Assembly: GCF_019578655.1 (NCBI RefSeq)
Contig: NC_063264.1
Span: 9,713,213 to 9,777,212, forward strand
Source of the DNA: Ricinus communis
Lineage: Eukaryota > Streptophyta > Magnoliopsida > Malpighiales > Euphorbiaceae
DNA length: 64,000 bases
Direction of reading: 5' to 3'
The position numbers and the translations under genes were made by a program. The notes beneath the pieces are model-generated. The model did no database searches. It was not told the DNA's origin and worked only from the letters and a program-made list of their open reading frames with translations. The first letter of the stretch is position 1. The number at the start of each line of letters is the position of its first letter. Below, one piece after another: positions 26,428 to 38,779 of the stretch.

Positions 26428-28343
26428 TGATTATAATAAGATTTATCTCAAACTATCTCCGATACGATTAAAGAGAAACGCTTTGAACAAATAAGAAGAG
26501 AAAATTATTATGCTTTGCCAAGAACACAAGCAAAGGGAATATTAGAATTTCAAAAGAGGCAGAAAGAAAGAGAGAGGGTTTTCTTCTGAGAGAGGAAGTG
26601 TTTGTGTTTCTGCTTTTCCTTTGGGTGCCTGACAAGGGTCTAACGTCTAAGGTCTAAGGAGGGTTTTCAATTTCAATACCACAGCGACTCTTCTCTCTGT
26701 GTATTATGTATGATTTATGCAGCTACTACTGGTTTTAGATTTTAGATTTTCTTTTTCTTATTTCTTTCCTTTTATTATGCAAACTTTATCTATAGTTATG
26801 AATATTAACGAATAAAAAAGGGATAATCCTAATAGTAATTAACTTAATATAATATATTTTTAGTTTTAAAATACTTATTTTAGGTTTATAAGTAATTGAC
26901 TTGTGTTTTTTTAGGAAATAATGTGACGCATTCTCAATTTCGGAGGCTCTATTTAATTAAAATTTAAAAAAAAATTATAAATTTTTTTAAGTAAATGACT
27001 TTTATTCAAAAATAGTTTTATAGAAATTGATAGAGTTTTATAAATTTTTATATTATATTATATTATTTATTTATTATTTAGTTATTTAAAAAATTTAATT
27101 ATTTCTTTTCATATTCTTTTCTCTTAATTTATTTTAAATAGTATTTCATAAATGTTATTCGCAATTCCATAAGCAAATTACGGATTTTATTTTATTATTA
27201 TGTCAAATTCATATCATTTTTAAATTTTTTACCTCACAACATTAATACTATTTTTTCTTTCAAGACAATAATTCTTGAAGAAAAATAATTTGTTTCCAAT
27301 TAACCATCAAATTCATGTCATACTCGCTATATTTTATTTATTATCTATTTGATAAATACTTAAACCAATAACAATCACATTTATCAATTATTTGATAAAC
27401 ACCTAAATCGATAATAATTATGTTTACCAGCAGAAACAATTATCCAAATATCTTTCTAATAAAACCTAAAAGTCTATATATGATTGAGTTGTTTGCTCAA
27501 AATAATTTGTTAAATATTTCATTTAAATTCACATTTTTTATGAAGGCCTCTTTTAAAATTAAATTAAATTTTTTAATTAATCTTTTTTGTGTTCTTTGGT
27601 ACAAGAAAATATTATTATTAATAATCTATAGCTTCTACGTTTCATCCAATTTTTTATATTTTAAAATGAAGAATATAGTGAAGAGAATGAAAACGATATT
27701 GTGAAAAGAAAGACGAGCTTTTAAAAAATATAGTTTTTAAAAAAAAATAGTATATTGAAATCTTAAAGAAAAGTAAAATAGAGTTCTTAAGACTTTTTAC
27801 TCATAACAATGTAAAAAAATTATTAAAGTATATTAAAGTGTGTGTCTATAAAAGTTAGTGATTTTTTCAATACTTGCTTACTTTTAGAAACTTTATAAAA
27901 ACTGTAATTGAATATCTATAATTTCTATAAAAAAATTTTATAATCTTTAAAACTCAATATTGAATACCTCATGACTTATACAAAATGTTTTAAAGTTATT
28001 ATTGAATACACCATGACTTTTAAAATCCATCAAAATCTTTAAAAAGTTTAATTGAATACATTCTCCTTTATAATATATCTATATACAATATATGTGAGGG
28101 AATGTAAATATTTTAATATAAATTTTTATTAAAATTGAAAATAAAAAATTACTTAGTATTTTAAGGTTGAAATGATAAATAAATTTTATTTTATTACACT
28201 ATACTATCCATTGACGGATAAATATAATATCTTTAAAAAGTTTAACTATACTAAATTAAAAATTTGATAAAATTTTACCATAAAGTAAGATTTTTTTTCA
28301 AAAACCCTAAAATAAGAAAAAGTCATGTAACTATACTCGTTAA
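26428..28343. other. UBP14 5' flank and AT-rich intergenic DNA
   Basis: 26428 to about 26660 is the UBP14 5' untranslated/promoter side; read on the minus strand it has CT-rich runs near 26560-26600. The rest is AT-rich without a supported gene. Near 27900-28070 the phrase TTGAATACMYCATGACTTTT recurs, which resembles a plant MITE type, but I could not find ends. Confidence 0.5.
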
Positions 28344-28369
28344 GATTGTAAACGAGTCAAATGTCTTAT

Positions 28370-28575
28370 TGATACGAACTGAATCATTTATTGATAATCA
28401 TAAAGCTTTTAAATAGGCAATACAACAAAGAATAGTTTAATAACTAATCCTATAAAATAGCAAAATATCTTATACGTACTAAACAACTAAACAAATATCA
28501 AGATTCCTAAAGAATAGGTCTAAATAACTGAATGCATAAGAACAGGTCTTCAATAACAGAAAATATTCTGTAACA
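28370..28575 (-). repeat. copia-2 3' LTR
   Basis: On the minus strand it starts TGTTACAGAATATTTTC and ends TTCGTATCA. About nine substitutions and one indel separate it from 32869-33075. Confidence 0.9.
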
Positions 28576-30459
28576 TCCTCCCTTAATCTGATATCTGCAA
28601 AAATCAGTTTAATGAGAATCTGAAATTACATCTTGCAAAGAACAAATTCCCAACATGCTTCTAAGCTTCACAAACACTGCTTCCTTAAGTGGTTTAGTCA
28701 TAATATCATCTGCTTGCTCTTCACTTTTGCAAAACACCAAATTTATCATACCATCATTACAAAGATCACGTAGAAAATGGTATCTGACATCAATATGTTT
28801 GCTCCTTCCATATAGAACCAGATTTTTCGAAATTTTAATTGCTGAAACATTATCACAGTAGATAATTGTTGGATCCTTTTACTGGTTTTGAAGTGTTTCA
28901 AGGAACCTTCTCAACCATATAGCTTGACAAGAGCATGAGGCTGCTGCAACAAATTCAGCCTCTGTACTTGATAAGGTCACAATTTGTTGCTTTCGCAATG
29001 ACCATGACACAGCTCCACAACTTATCATAAAAACAGAACCAGATGTACTTTTCCTATCATCAATGTCTCCAGCGTAGTCACTATTTGAAAAACTAAACAA
29101 ATTTTCTTTTGCTCCTGACTTGTATAAAATTCCATGATTAGTTGTACCTTTCAAATAGCGAAAAATCCTTTTGGCAGCTAAGAGATGATTCTTTGTTGGA
29201 TTCTCCATATATCGACTGATTAAACTAACACCGCGCATGATGTCAGGCCTTGTAGAAGTTAGATACATCAAGCTTCCGACGATTTGCTTGTACAAAGTAG
29301 CATTTATCTTCCTCCCTCCATCATTTTTCATTAACTTTATCCCAAATTCAGTTGGAGTGCTAACTGGATTGCAATCCTTCATTTTGAATCTGTCAAGTAT
29401 CTCAAGAGCATATCTTTTTTGTGAAATAAATATACCAACAGGTGACTACATAACTTTAATACCAAGGAAAAAACGCATTAATCCCAAATCTGACATATAA
29501 GATTCATTCAACATATTTTTCTTAAAATCAGCAATCATAGCACTATCATTGCCATTGTATATGAGATCATCAACATATAGGCACACAACAAGAATTTTTC
29601 CATTATCCCCTAGCTTTGTAAAAAGCATATGCTCATGGGGAAGAAAGCCATTTTTAGAGAAATAAGCATCTATAATACCTCTTTCAGTTTGTATACCTGA
29701 CTTTTGCTGCCTTGTTTCACATAGCCAAGGGGTTGATCAATGTACACCTCTTCTTGTAGCTCATCATGTAAAAATGTCGACTTCACATCTAATTGATATA
29801 TCTGCCATGAATTAAGAGCAGCTAGAGACAATACCAAACGGATAGTGTCAAGTCTTGCAACTGGAGTAAACACCTCTTTCTAATCCACACCATATTCTTG
29901 CTTGTACCCTTTTACAATAAGCCTGGCTTTGTACTTGTCAACTTCTCCATCTTTGTTAAGCTTTGTTTTATAAATCCATATAACACCAATGGATTTCTGC
30001 TCTACCAATTCTCAAGTGTTGTTTTTCTCTATAGACTTGATTTCCTCATTCATTTCTTTTTGTCATTTTGTATCTTTGACAGCTTCCTGAAATACAATAG
30101 GGTCACAATAAGCAAAAAAAGCAAAATGGGTGACTGGATCTTCAGTTTGGTCAATTCCAGATACTTCATAATCAGTCATCCATAAAGGTCTTTTCTGAAC
30201 ACGTCGAGGATTGGTTTCAGCTGCAGTAGGAGATTCTACTGCTATTTTTGGAATTTCAGCAGCATTTGGAGCAATATTTGTTGAATATTCAGGTATTGAA
30301 ACTGCTGAACTTTGTTGTTGTAGGCATTCCTCCAATTCTTCATCATTTTCTTCATTAGAAATAAATGGAGAAAGCTGTTGTCCGCTCCAATCCCAAGTTC
30401 TTTCTTCATAAAAAATGACATCTCTAGCGGTAATAATCTTCTTTGTGAGTGGGTTGAGC
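28576..30459 (-). pseudogene. copia-2 pol, RT and RNase H half
   Basis: Starts at NPLTKKIITARDV, the end of the integrase/linker region. RT motifs are KARLIVKGYKQ, ARLDTIRLVLSLAA, QLDVKSTFLHDE and VCLYVDDLIYNGN. RNase H follows (SNSDYAGDIDDRKSTSG, SSTEAEFVA, YCDNVSAI). About 14 RT residues, the family's YGLKQ..RAWY segment, are deleted near 29670. Stops near 30062, 29880, 29446 and 28878 interrupt it. It has the same polarity as the LTRs. Confidence 0.88.
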
Positions 30460-30576
30460 AACATCATTCTAAATTTCCTCAAGGAAAGTCGTGGAGAGCA
30501 AAGCTACATTGGAGCTGGTTCACTCCGACATTTGTGGGCCAATAAACCCTGCTTCAAATGGTTCAGTTTGTATCAG
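30457..30576 (+). other. copia-2 internal junction: integrase copy fused to an LTR tail
   Basis: 30457-30562 is a near-copy of integrase bases 32181-32286 from the same element (GCAACATC... to ...CAAATGGT). It is followed by TTCAGTTTGTATCA, the last bases of the LTR in sense orientation, and then by a primer binding site. The AAATG at the join occurs in both partners, and TTGCT/TGCTC is shared at the other edge. These are microhomologies of 4-5 bases. Confidence 0.85.
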
Positions 30577-32856
30577 TGGTATCAGAGCCAAAAGAAAAAA
30601 AAAAGGGCAAGTGAGATTGTGAGAGTTCAAACACACACCTAAAAAAAACAAGAGCACCCTTATTTTTCTTATCTTTTCTGACAAGTGAGACTGAACGACA
30701 TTGTTCAAATGGCTTCAGAAAATTTTGTACAGCCAGCCATTCCACATTTTGATGGTCATTATGACCATTGGAGCATGCTCATGGAGAACTTCTTAAGATC
30801 TAAGGAGTATTGGCATGTTGTTGAATCAAGTACAACAACACTTGATAATGGAGTGGCACTCACATAAACTCAAAAAGCAGAGCTGGAGGGGCTAAAGTTG
30901 AAAGATTTGAAGGCAAAAAAATTATTTATTCCAGGCTATTGATCGATCTATCCTTGAAACTATTCTTGGCAAAGAAACCTCTAAGGATATTTGGGATTCA
31001 ATGAAGAAAAAATATCAAGGCTCTTCCATAATGAAGTGTGCACAGCTTCAAGCCTTGAGAAGGGATTTTGAGACTTTGCAAATGAAGGATGGAGAATCTA
31101 TTACTAGTTATTTTGCAAAGACCATGGAGATAGCCAACAAAATGCGTTTTCATGGTCACAAGATGGAGGATGTTGCTGTTGTTGAGAAAATATTGCGTTC
31201 ATTAGCACCCAAATTTGATTATGTTGTATGTGCTATTGAGGAGTCCAAAGACATTGATGCATTCTCCCTTGATGAACTCCAGAGTTCCTTATTGGTGCAT
31301 GAGCAAAAGATGAACAGAAATTCGTCTACGGAGGAGCAAGTTTTGAGGGCTTTTACTTTTACTCATTCCTCAAATTTTAAAGGAAGGGATAGAGGTAGAG
31401 GTAGAGAAAGAGGGAATCCAGCCAATATAAGCCAAAGTAATGGAGATGGCAGTAAACATTTTAAAGTAGATGATCAACAATTTCAAGGTAGAGGATGATT
31501 CGACAAATCTAAGGTGAGATCTTTTAGATGTAATAAATATTTTATACAAAGCTGCCTAACGATAAAGAAAAATGAGAGAAATCACACTTTGCAGAACATA
31601 ATGAAGCAGAAACCTTGTTGATGGTTGTTCAAGTCAATGAGGAGCATAACTCAGATAAGTGGTATATGGATACAGGGTGCACCAACCACATGTGTGGAAG
31701 TAAATCTTTCTTTTCTTATTTAAATGAAGGATTTCATTCTACTGTGAGTTTTGGTGATTGCTCTACTGTTAATGTAATGGGAAAGGGTGATATTAAAATC
31801 AGAACTAAAAATGGTTTTATTGAGACAATTTCCAATGTTTTTTATGTTCCTGACTTGAAAAGTAATTTGTTAAGTGCTGGTCAATTGCAAGAAAAATGTT
31901 ATGTAATAACTATTCAACATGGTGTTTGTGAGATATATGATCCCTGTAGAGGAGTTATTGATGTTATTCAAATGAGTTCTAACAGATTGTTTCCTTTGAA
32001 AATTGAAAGTATTGAATGTTGTTTAATAGCTGAAGTAAGAGATCCCTCATGGCTTTAGCATTTTCGATATGGCCACTTGAATTTTGGTGGATTAAGGACT
32101 TTTCAATAGAAAAATATGGTGACTGGTCTTCCTCTTATTATTGTTCCTTCTCAAATTTGTGATGAATGTGTTGTTGGCAAGCAACATCGTTCTAAATTTC
32201 CTCAAGAAAAGTTGTAGAGAGCACAAACTACGTTGGAGCTAGTTCATTATGACATTTGTGGGCCAATAAACCCTGTTTCAAATGGTGGTAAAAGATATTT
32301 CATTACTTTCATTTATGGTTATTCTTGAAAGGCATGGGTCTATTTTTTGTAGGAGAAATCAAAAGCTTTTGGTGCATTTAAAAGCTTTAAGGCTCGTATG
32401 GAGAAGGAAACGGAGAAAACCATTAAAACTCTCCGCACTGATCGTGGTGGAGAATATTGCTCAAAAGAATTTGATATCTTTTGTGATGCACTAGGTATTC
32501 GAAGGGAACTTACAATTGCCTACACACCACAACAAAATGGTGTGTCGGAGAGGAAAAATAAAACCATCCTCAACATGGTGACAAGCTTGCTGACAAGAGG
32601 AAAAATTCCTAAGAGTTTCTAGCCTGAAGCAGTAAACTGGAGCATTCATGTGTCGAACAAAAGTCCTATTTTTTTTGTTCAAAACATGACACCTAAGGAG
32701 GCCTGGAGTGGACACAAACTAGCAGTAGATCACTTCAAAGTTTTCGGTTGCATAGCATTTGCACATGTACCAGATCAGAGAAGGAAGAAACTTGATGATA
32801 AGGGTGAAAAGTGTGTCTTTCTAGGTGTAAGTGAAGCATCCAAAGCATACAAGCTG
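30577..32856 (+). pseudogene. copia-2 primer site, gag, protease and integrase half (inverted)
   Basis: TGGTATCAGAGC (30577-30588) is a primer binding site. The gag starts at ATG 30709 (MASENFVQP...FDGHYDHW) and carries a UBN2-type gag domain to about 31320, then a basic tail. The zinc knuckle region (31500-31590) is badly eroded. Protease has WYMDTGCTNHMCG at about 31660. Integrase has CDECVVGKQHRSKFP, YDICGPINPVSNGGK, TDRGGEYCS, PQQNGVSERKNKT and KCVFLGVSEASKAYKLL. Stops near 30866, 31498, 32058, 32110, 32216, 32328, 32350 and 32622 kill it. It opposes the LTR polarity. Confidence 0.88.
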
Positions 32857-32867
32857 CTCTGATACCA
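32856..32867 (-). other. copia-2 primer binding site next to the 5' LTR
   Basis: On the minus strand TGGTATCAGAGC directly follows the LTR 32869-33075, as expected. A second copy of opposite orientation at 30577-30588 means the flipped segment is bounded by inverted primer sites. Confidence 0.85.
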
Positions 32868-32868
32868 C

Positions 32869-33075
32869 AGATACGAACTGAATCATTTATTGATAATCAT
32901 AAAGCCTTTTAAATAGGCAATACAGCAAAGGATAGTTTAACAACTAATCCTATAAAATAGCAGAATATCTGATACGTACTAAACAACTAAACAAATATAA
33001 AGATTCCTAAAGAATAGGTCTAAACAACTGACTGCATAAGAACAGGTCTTCAATAACAGAAAATATTCTTTAACA
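32869..33075 (-). repeat. copia-2 5' LTR
   Basis: This partner of 28370-28575 begins TGTTA on the minus strand at 33075 and abuts the duplication CTTAT (33076-33080). Confidence 0.9.
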
Positions 33076-33746
33076 CTTATGACCTGTTCAAAGCTTAGCT
33101 AATTTTTTCTTTTTTAGGTTGTTCCTTAAATTAGTCGAGTAGAGATCGAGCTCTGTTTCAAATTTGATAATTTTATCAAGTTGAATTTAAAATTCATAGA
33201 ATTTAGTTCGTGAGCTTGCAAGTAAGCTTATGAACTTGAGCTTAAGTTCGAGCTCAGTTCATTTAGATAGTGCAACTTGACTCATGAGCAAGCTAGTTTA
33301 TTGACTCGAGCTCAAATTCAAACTAATTTTATTTTAAAATTTAAAATATTGTACATATATATATATATAATATAATATAATATGGATATCTATATATTAT
33401 CTATATTTTATATGTATATGCATATTTCCTATATAATATATATGTATTATATATAATAAGAATAGCTATAATATTTATTTTATAATAATAAGAATAAAAA
33501 TTAAGAATAAAAAATATTTAACGAGCTTGATATTCTTCATTGTATGACTATTTAATGTGTTAAACTCGAACTTAATTTGTTTAGCACAATAAACTATTTG
33601 TGAACCGAACTTGAACTAGTAGTAAGCTCGATAATTTTAAAATGAATTGAATACAAGCTTAAAAATAATAACTTCACCGATCTATAAATTGAACTAAATC
33701 GAATTCAAACTTGTCAAAATTTAGCTCGACTTTGTTCGATTATAAC

Positions 33747-35040
33747 CCTAACTCTCATCATGTGTGTTAATTTTTCCATGTTACTCTTTGTTAATTACTT
33801 CTCGTTACTAAAATTGGTTCTAATTCATAGTGACATATAAACAAATGAGTCATAATACAAAATATATAAAAAGCACACACCATTAACTTTGTGGAATATA
33901 AAATTAGAATAATATAAAATACATTAAAAATTTAAAACAATAAAATAAAAAGAATAAGTTTAATTTTGCCTCCAGATTTTATCATTTGACTTAATTTAAC
34001 CTTTGTTTAACTTTTTGAAAGCTAATTTATATCAAAATAAAAATGAGAGTGAGAGTTACTTTTTAAAAAAAAAATTAAAAAAGATTCTAATAAAATAAAA
34101 AGAAATAATTTACTAATTCTTAAAACAATTGTATGATCTATATATATTAATTTTTAAAATCTATTTTTTTGATATATATGCTTAATTTTTAACACATAAA
34201 ATTTTTTGTTTCCAGGTGTGTACTTACTTTTGACACATGAGATTCAAGCTTATGTATAATTCTATATTTTTTCTATTAATTTATTGATTCATAAGTTATA
34301 TTCCTAATTAAATACGGACTCTAATAATAAAAAATAACATATTAATTATATTTTAATATTTTATTAACTAATAAATTAGTTTTATAATTAGATAATAATT
34401 ATAATTATAGAAAATAACATCTTAAATTATATTTTTAATAATATATTAATAATAAATTAATTTTTTAATTATATAATAATTTTTTAATCCTAAAAAATAG
34501 TAATATCAATTATATTGGTATATTAATTTATACAATATTAAAATTAATTAGTAAATAATTTTTAAAATAATTTTTATATTATTGCATTAATAAAATTTTA
34601 GAATTTTAAAAAATAAAAATAATTAGTTTGATATTACTTTTTAAAATTTTATAAATTAAAATATTAAATATTAAAAATTTTATTAAATTATATCTATCAA
34701 CTTGATTTTATAATCAAAATAATAATAATAGTCCTGTAACGCACGAATAAACAACTAGTTTAAAAGTAATTTAAGCATATAACTTAAGAAACAACTAAGA
34801 TTTTTTCAATTCAAAATAATAATGAACATATATTTTAGATAAAAATTATTTATAATTAATTTAGTTTTCTCAGGCTAAATTGGCTCAAAATATTAAAACA
34901 TGCCAAACTCAGTCTTATCCCTAAAATAAATAAAGCAACAAGTGGATAAAATTGAGACGTTAACAAATTACTTGAGAAATCAATGTAAACAATTAACTCA
35001 CGTTCACGAGCATGAAGATGCTAAACCTTAAAAGACAAAA
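33747..35040. other. AT-rich intergenic DNA
   Basis: No gene is recognised. Very high A+T content with short ATTAATA-type runs around 34300-34700. Confidence 0.55.
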
Positions 35041-35044
35041 CCCA

Positions 35045-35430
35045 TTCTATTATGAAGGCTAAGTTGTGGGGTATTCTAAAAGGCCTCCGGGTTGCTTGGG
35101 AGGGAGGTATTCGCCGTCTGGAAAAAGTGGAGGTTGATAGCTTGTCTGCTGTCCAACTCATAAAAAAATAACGAAATCACCGTAATTCCAATGAACCTAT
35201 TGTTCGGGCTATTCATGGTATGCTGAAGAACTTGGCAAGTTCAAGTCAAGCACGTCTATCAGTATCAGGAATCTAATTGTGCTGCAGATAGCTTGGCTGC
35301 CTAGGCCCATTCTTCAAGTCTGGGCTTTCATCCTCTTGTTTCTCCTCCTCCTGGTTTCCAGTTGTGGTTAGATCATGATCTTTGTAATGTTAGTTATCAT
35401 CGGCTTGTTCCTTAGTCTCTGAGGTTTCTG
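35045..35430 (+). pseudogene. LINE RNase H domain remnant
   Basis: The plus strand reads KAKLWGILKGLRVAWEGG, then VEVDSLSAVQLI, the N-terminal half of the RNase H domain at the 3' end of plant L1 elements. After frame changes it continues QVKHVYQ, ESNCAADSLA and LGFHPLVSPPPGFQLW, a familiar LINE C-terminus. Stops near 35168 and 35270 make it dead. It is a 3' end only. Confidence 0.75.
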
Positions 35431-35744
35431 CCATCCTAATTGAGTTCCCGAATTTATACTTTTTTTGAACTCTCATGGTCAACAAATAGTGCAATTCGTC
35501 CTCATAAAATAATATGTTTTTGGTGGACGCAATTAAATTTTATACAAAACCCTTCAACTTTTTTTTTTTTTTCTCTTTGTTAGAAGTGTGTATATAGCTA
35601 AGAATACTTCAATTTATTTATAATATAAACATAAACTACTTGTATATAAATATGTTATTATTGAAAAAAAAAAAATTAAAGTTATCGTCTTCCAAAATAA
35701 CATGGTACCATAGAAAGGGTAAGGGGTTGGGCTCTCTATCAGAT

Positions 35745-35932
35745 CGCGACGACGCCAACAGCTCATTGTCGGGAACTTTGTCTTTTTCTTCAGGTTCAGG
35801 TGGGAACATGGAGGGATCCAGTGTCAGGTCCTCTTTTACATTCGTCACCCACTTCCATAAGTATCTCAGATCCACTTGTAGGTTTTTTCATGCGATCATC
35901 TTCCTTCAATAAATCTCCCATTACTTTACTTA
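35745..35932 (-). pseudogene. Truncated copy of the D6-like cyclin last exon
   Basis: On the minus strand VMGDLLKEDDRMKK, then (after a frame change) VKEDLTLDPSMFPPEPE parallels residues VKGNLTLDPSMFPPEPE and IMEDLLKEAG of the neighbouring cyclin's last exon (36640-36838). About 190 bp is retained. It ends in unrelated sequence and lies about 600 bp downstream of the complete gene, so it is a broken partial duplicate. Confidence 0.75.
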
Positions 35933-36554
35933 TATCTCCTTGACAGTGTCAGCAATGGGAATTGGAAAATGTTTTCTTAGGAATATCAGAGTCCTTAATG
36001 GACTCTAATACAATTAGGCTCAAGCAATGTCCTTCGTCACTCAAAATCAGAACCAAACGGCCTTTCTAGAAAATTTCTTTTCAGGGGCCAAATTCACTTT
36101 CTCATGCTTAGAAAATGCCTACGATACATCTTTATTTTCATCAAAGCTAGAATTCTAGAGATACTGGTCCCTGTGGAACAAGATTTGAGTAAAAGAAACA
36201 GGGTCAGATAGTTTCTTTCCTTTCTATATCCTTCCAACATTATTCAGGAAAACAAAGCTCAACACTGATTATGATGTGTCCTGACATTCTATTTGTAATT
36301 GTAACGCTTAATAAGCTATGGAAGTCATATACAAGGCAAAGTGGAGCTTAAACAGCAGAATGCTATAGCACAAAACCACAGAAGCTTCCTACAATATCAA
36401 TCTAATCCAATCCAATCCAATCATTGTCAGTCAGAATTTATGGTAAGTCATGGAAATTCATCTATATAAAGTTCTACCCAAGGATGACATGTTTGATTCC
36501 ATGCTACTTGGGGCTGTAGTATTTGCAGTGGTACATTAGGTTCAATGAACTAGA
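35933..36554. other. 3' flank of the antisense cyclin gene
   Basis: No gene is recognised. The part next to 36555 is the likely 3' UTR. Confidence 0.45.
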
Positions 36555-38657
36555 CTAATTAGCCTTCATCTTTCCAAAGCAGGCAAACTTCTTCAGAAAA
36601 GAGTGCATCCTCTTAGGTGGTTTTTCTTCATTTTCTTCTTTATCCTCTTTTTCTTCTTTTACTTCTTGATCAGTTTCAGGTTCAGGTGGAAACATAGAGG
36701 GATCTAGTGTCAGGTTCCCTTTTACATTCATCATCCACTTCAGCTCAAGATGTATTATCTGCAGATCTTTTGCTCTCTTTGTAGCCTCCTTCGCACGACC
36801 AGCTTCCTTCAGTAAATCTTCCATTATTTGACTTGGGTCTACAGAATTGTCCACAATTGGCTCCTTGCCAGGTCTGTGAGATAACTCTTCTATCTCAGGT
36901 CTGTTTGCTGTTAAATCTCCAGATACAGATGATGATTCAAAATTCCCTCCTGCTTTCGAACACTCCCCTAGGTAAAACTTCCTCTCAACAAAAGGGATCA
37001 TCTTTTCTTTGCACATATCAGTCATCATCTTGGTGCAGTCTTCTAGTTGTCTTTGATCCTGACAAAACATAGTACTGAAAATCACTACTCTGCATGTAAT
37101 GAGGAAAGACACAACTATGCGTCAAGTAAATGAATGATCGATTTACTTTTCTTACCAATTTGATATTTCCTCCAATAAGCTTTTGCCTGCAGGCAGGTTC
37201 GTTATAGTAAGAGACAAGAACAGCTGATGCTGCTATAACTGAGGGATTGTATTGTGTGAAGCGTATGTCTGAAAAAAGAAGAAGCAATTCGATTTCCTAA
37301 TATTCTCAGGAAACAACACAAGTTCAATCTCAACTCAACATAAAAAGCTGGCTTCAGGTTTTTACCTCCCTGTGATTGAACTATAATTTCTTTGGCATTT
37401 GATTTGATTGCTGGGTGTGCAACTAAAGACCAGAAGTACTGCACGAAGCACAGGGGAGTTATAGAACGCAAGCGCCAATTAAGTGCTCTGACAATGAGAA
37501 TCTCAACCTTCAGGATATCATCTCCATAGATACCAAGATCCGTTCTCACTTGCTGTTTAAGAAAGTAGTGCATCAGTACAAGAAACGCAAATTGAAAAAT
37601 GTTTGTTACTGTAAACAGAAGATAATTACCAAAAGTCTTTTGATTCTGAAGGATTGTCTCCTCATTTTCCAGGCAAGACACAGGCAACAGAGTGCCAGGA
37701 TACGCCAACGATAGTTAAAATCTTTATTCTTGAAAGTCTAAGCCAAGAAACTCAAGTCAAGTCATACAAAAGGAATCGATCAATTAAGTCAAGCATACAG
37801 AATAATTAGTACAGACTGCAAAATTCTCAGTACCGGCAGTTTATTATTTCCTGAAATGAATCGATCGAAGTAGTTCATAGCAATATAGGGAACGAAGAGA
37901 TCGAGGTAGTGTATGTTCGTAAACTGCAATATTTTTTAGTATCAGAAAGTTAATGGAATGAGGAAACATATAAGAGCAAATTAGTTAAATAGAATTTTGA
38001 GGAAAAGGAAAGCAAATTACAGGAAATCAGCTTCAAGAGATCAATACATTCAAGAACCAATATTTTCCTTTTCTCTTTCACAGGGACACAAGAATATTCC
38101 AATGCAAGATAATTACAAGAACCAACCAAAAACACAAACTTAAGTATTTCTCAAACCTAAAATAAGAGAAGCATCCTTTCTTTTACTTTGAGAAACAAAT
38201 CGAGAATCCAAGATTTCTTTTTCAACTGTAACAACCAACCCACATACAGCCAGAAAAAGAAGCCCTGAAACTCAAAAGATTTCTCAAGAATCCAGCACAA
38301 GATAATAACATTCTAAAAATTCCAAGATAAAAGATTTCTCAACTAAAACAAGAATCTGAAATAAAGAAACATATTAAACTATTCACAATACATTTCTTTA
38401 TTCTTCTTCTTTTTTTTCTTTTCCCAGTAAGAAACCCAGCAGAAAGAACAACTTACTTCAGCAAGAAAGAATGCAACATTCTGTCTAAGAGCCCTAATCT
38501 CTACTTTGTTAAAGGCATCAGCACTCAGAGCTGGGGACTCCATGCTAGAGTATTTTTCAAGTGCTTGCCGCTCATGCCACAGTAGTAATGGCTTACAAGG
38601 GTTGTATCTAAGCCTGTGCAGTGATGGCTTATGAGGATCGTGGCTAAACTTTGCCAT
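36555..38657 (-). CDS. D6-like cyclin, copy A
   Basis: Predicted regulatory subunit of a cyclin-dependent kinase, nuclear; D-type cyclins act in G1/S entry and formative divisions. Six phase-consistent GT-AG exons: 38657-38457, 37923-37834, 37737-37630, 37552-37366, 37268-37156, 37058-36555, giving 400 residues. The N-terminal cyclin box spans about residues 55-180 (IRALRQNVAFFLAE, YIAMNYFDRFIS, LALCCLCLAWKM, LGIYGDDILKVEILIVRALNWRL). The C-terminal lobe reads CFVQYFWSL. I see no LxCxE retinoblastoma-binding motif near the N-terminus. The 167-residue last exon is unusually long and ends in a Glu/Lys-rich stretch before FLKKFACFGK. It has the same exon phases as the sense gene at 48178, so the two are paralogues. 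The D6 subgroup is inferred from overall resemblance. Confidence 0.85.
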
Positions 38658-38779
38658 TTCTTTTTTCTTTTTTCTTAATGTATTTTTCTGTTTGCTTAGA
38701 GAGAAAAAGAAAAGAAAACAAAAGAAAAGAAAAGAAAGAAAAAAAGAAAAGAAAAGAAGATGAGGAGAGTGTTTTTTTC

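Larger units (their letters stand above)
28365..33080 (-). mobile_element. Rearranged Ty1/copia retrotransposon (copia-2) with an inverted gag-integrase half
   Basis: The element proper is 28370-33075, with CTTAT duplications at 28365-28369 and 33076-33080. Its LTRs, about 206 bp and roughly 95 percent identical by eye, show minus-strand polarity (TGTTA...). The RT-RNase H half (about 30459-28576) follows that polarity, and the purine tract TAAGGGAGGA abuts the 3' LTR. The gag-protease-integrase half (30577-32856) lies on the plus strand. Its last residues, KAYKLL, and the first of the other half, NPLTKK, are adjacent in an ordinary copia polyprotein, so a single original ORF was broken and the 5' half flipped. 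Several stops also make it inactive. Confidence 0.9.
28344..33746. mobile_element. Second CGAGCT-type non-autonomous element, split by copia-2
   Basis: The left end GATTGTAAACGAGTCAAA (about 28344-28361) and the right end (33746 inward: GGTTATAATCGAACAAAG, then TCGAGCT) form an imperfect terminal inverted repeat. The right part (33110-33740) is full of CGAGCTC-type motifs around an AT-rich core. Removing the copia element and one CTTAT leaves an element of about 700 bp. It resembles the element at 11700-13430. No transposase is seen and the superfamily is unknown. Confidence 0.5.

Noticed and set aside
27420..27704. A 94-residue open frame in AT-rich DNA
   Set aside because: Phe/Lys/Leu-rich composition expected from AT-rich sequence; no domain and no neighbouring exon signals.
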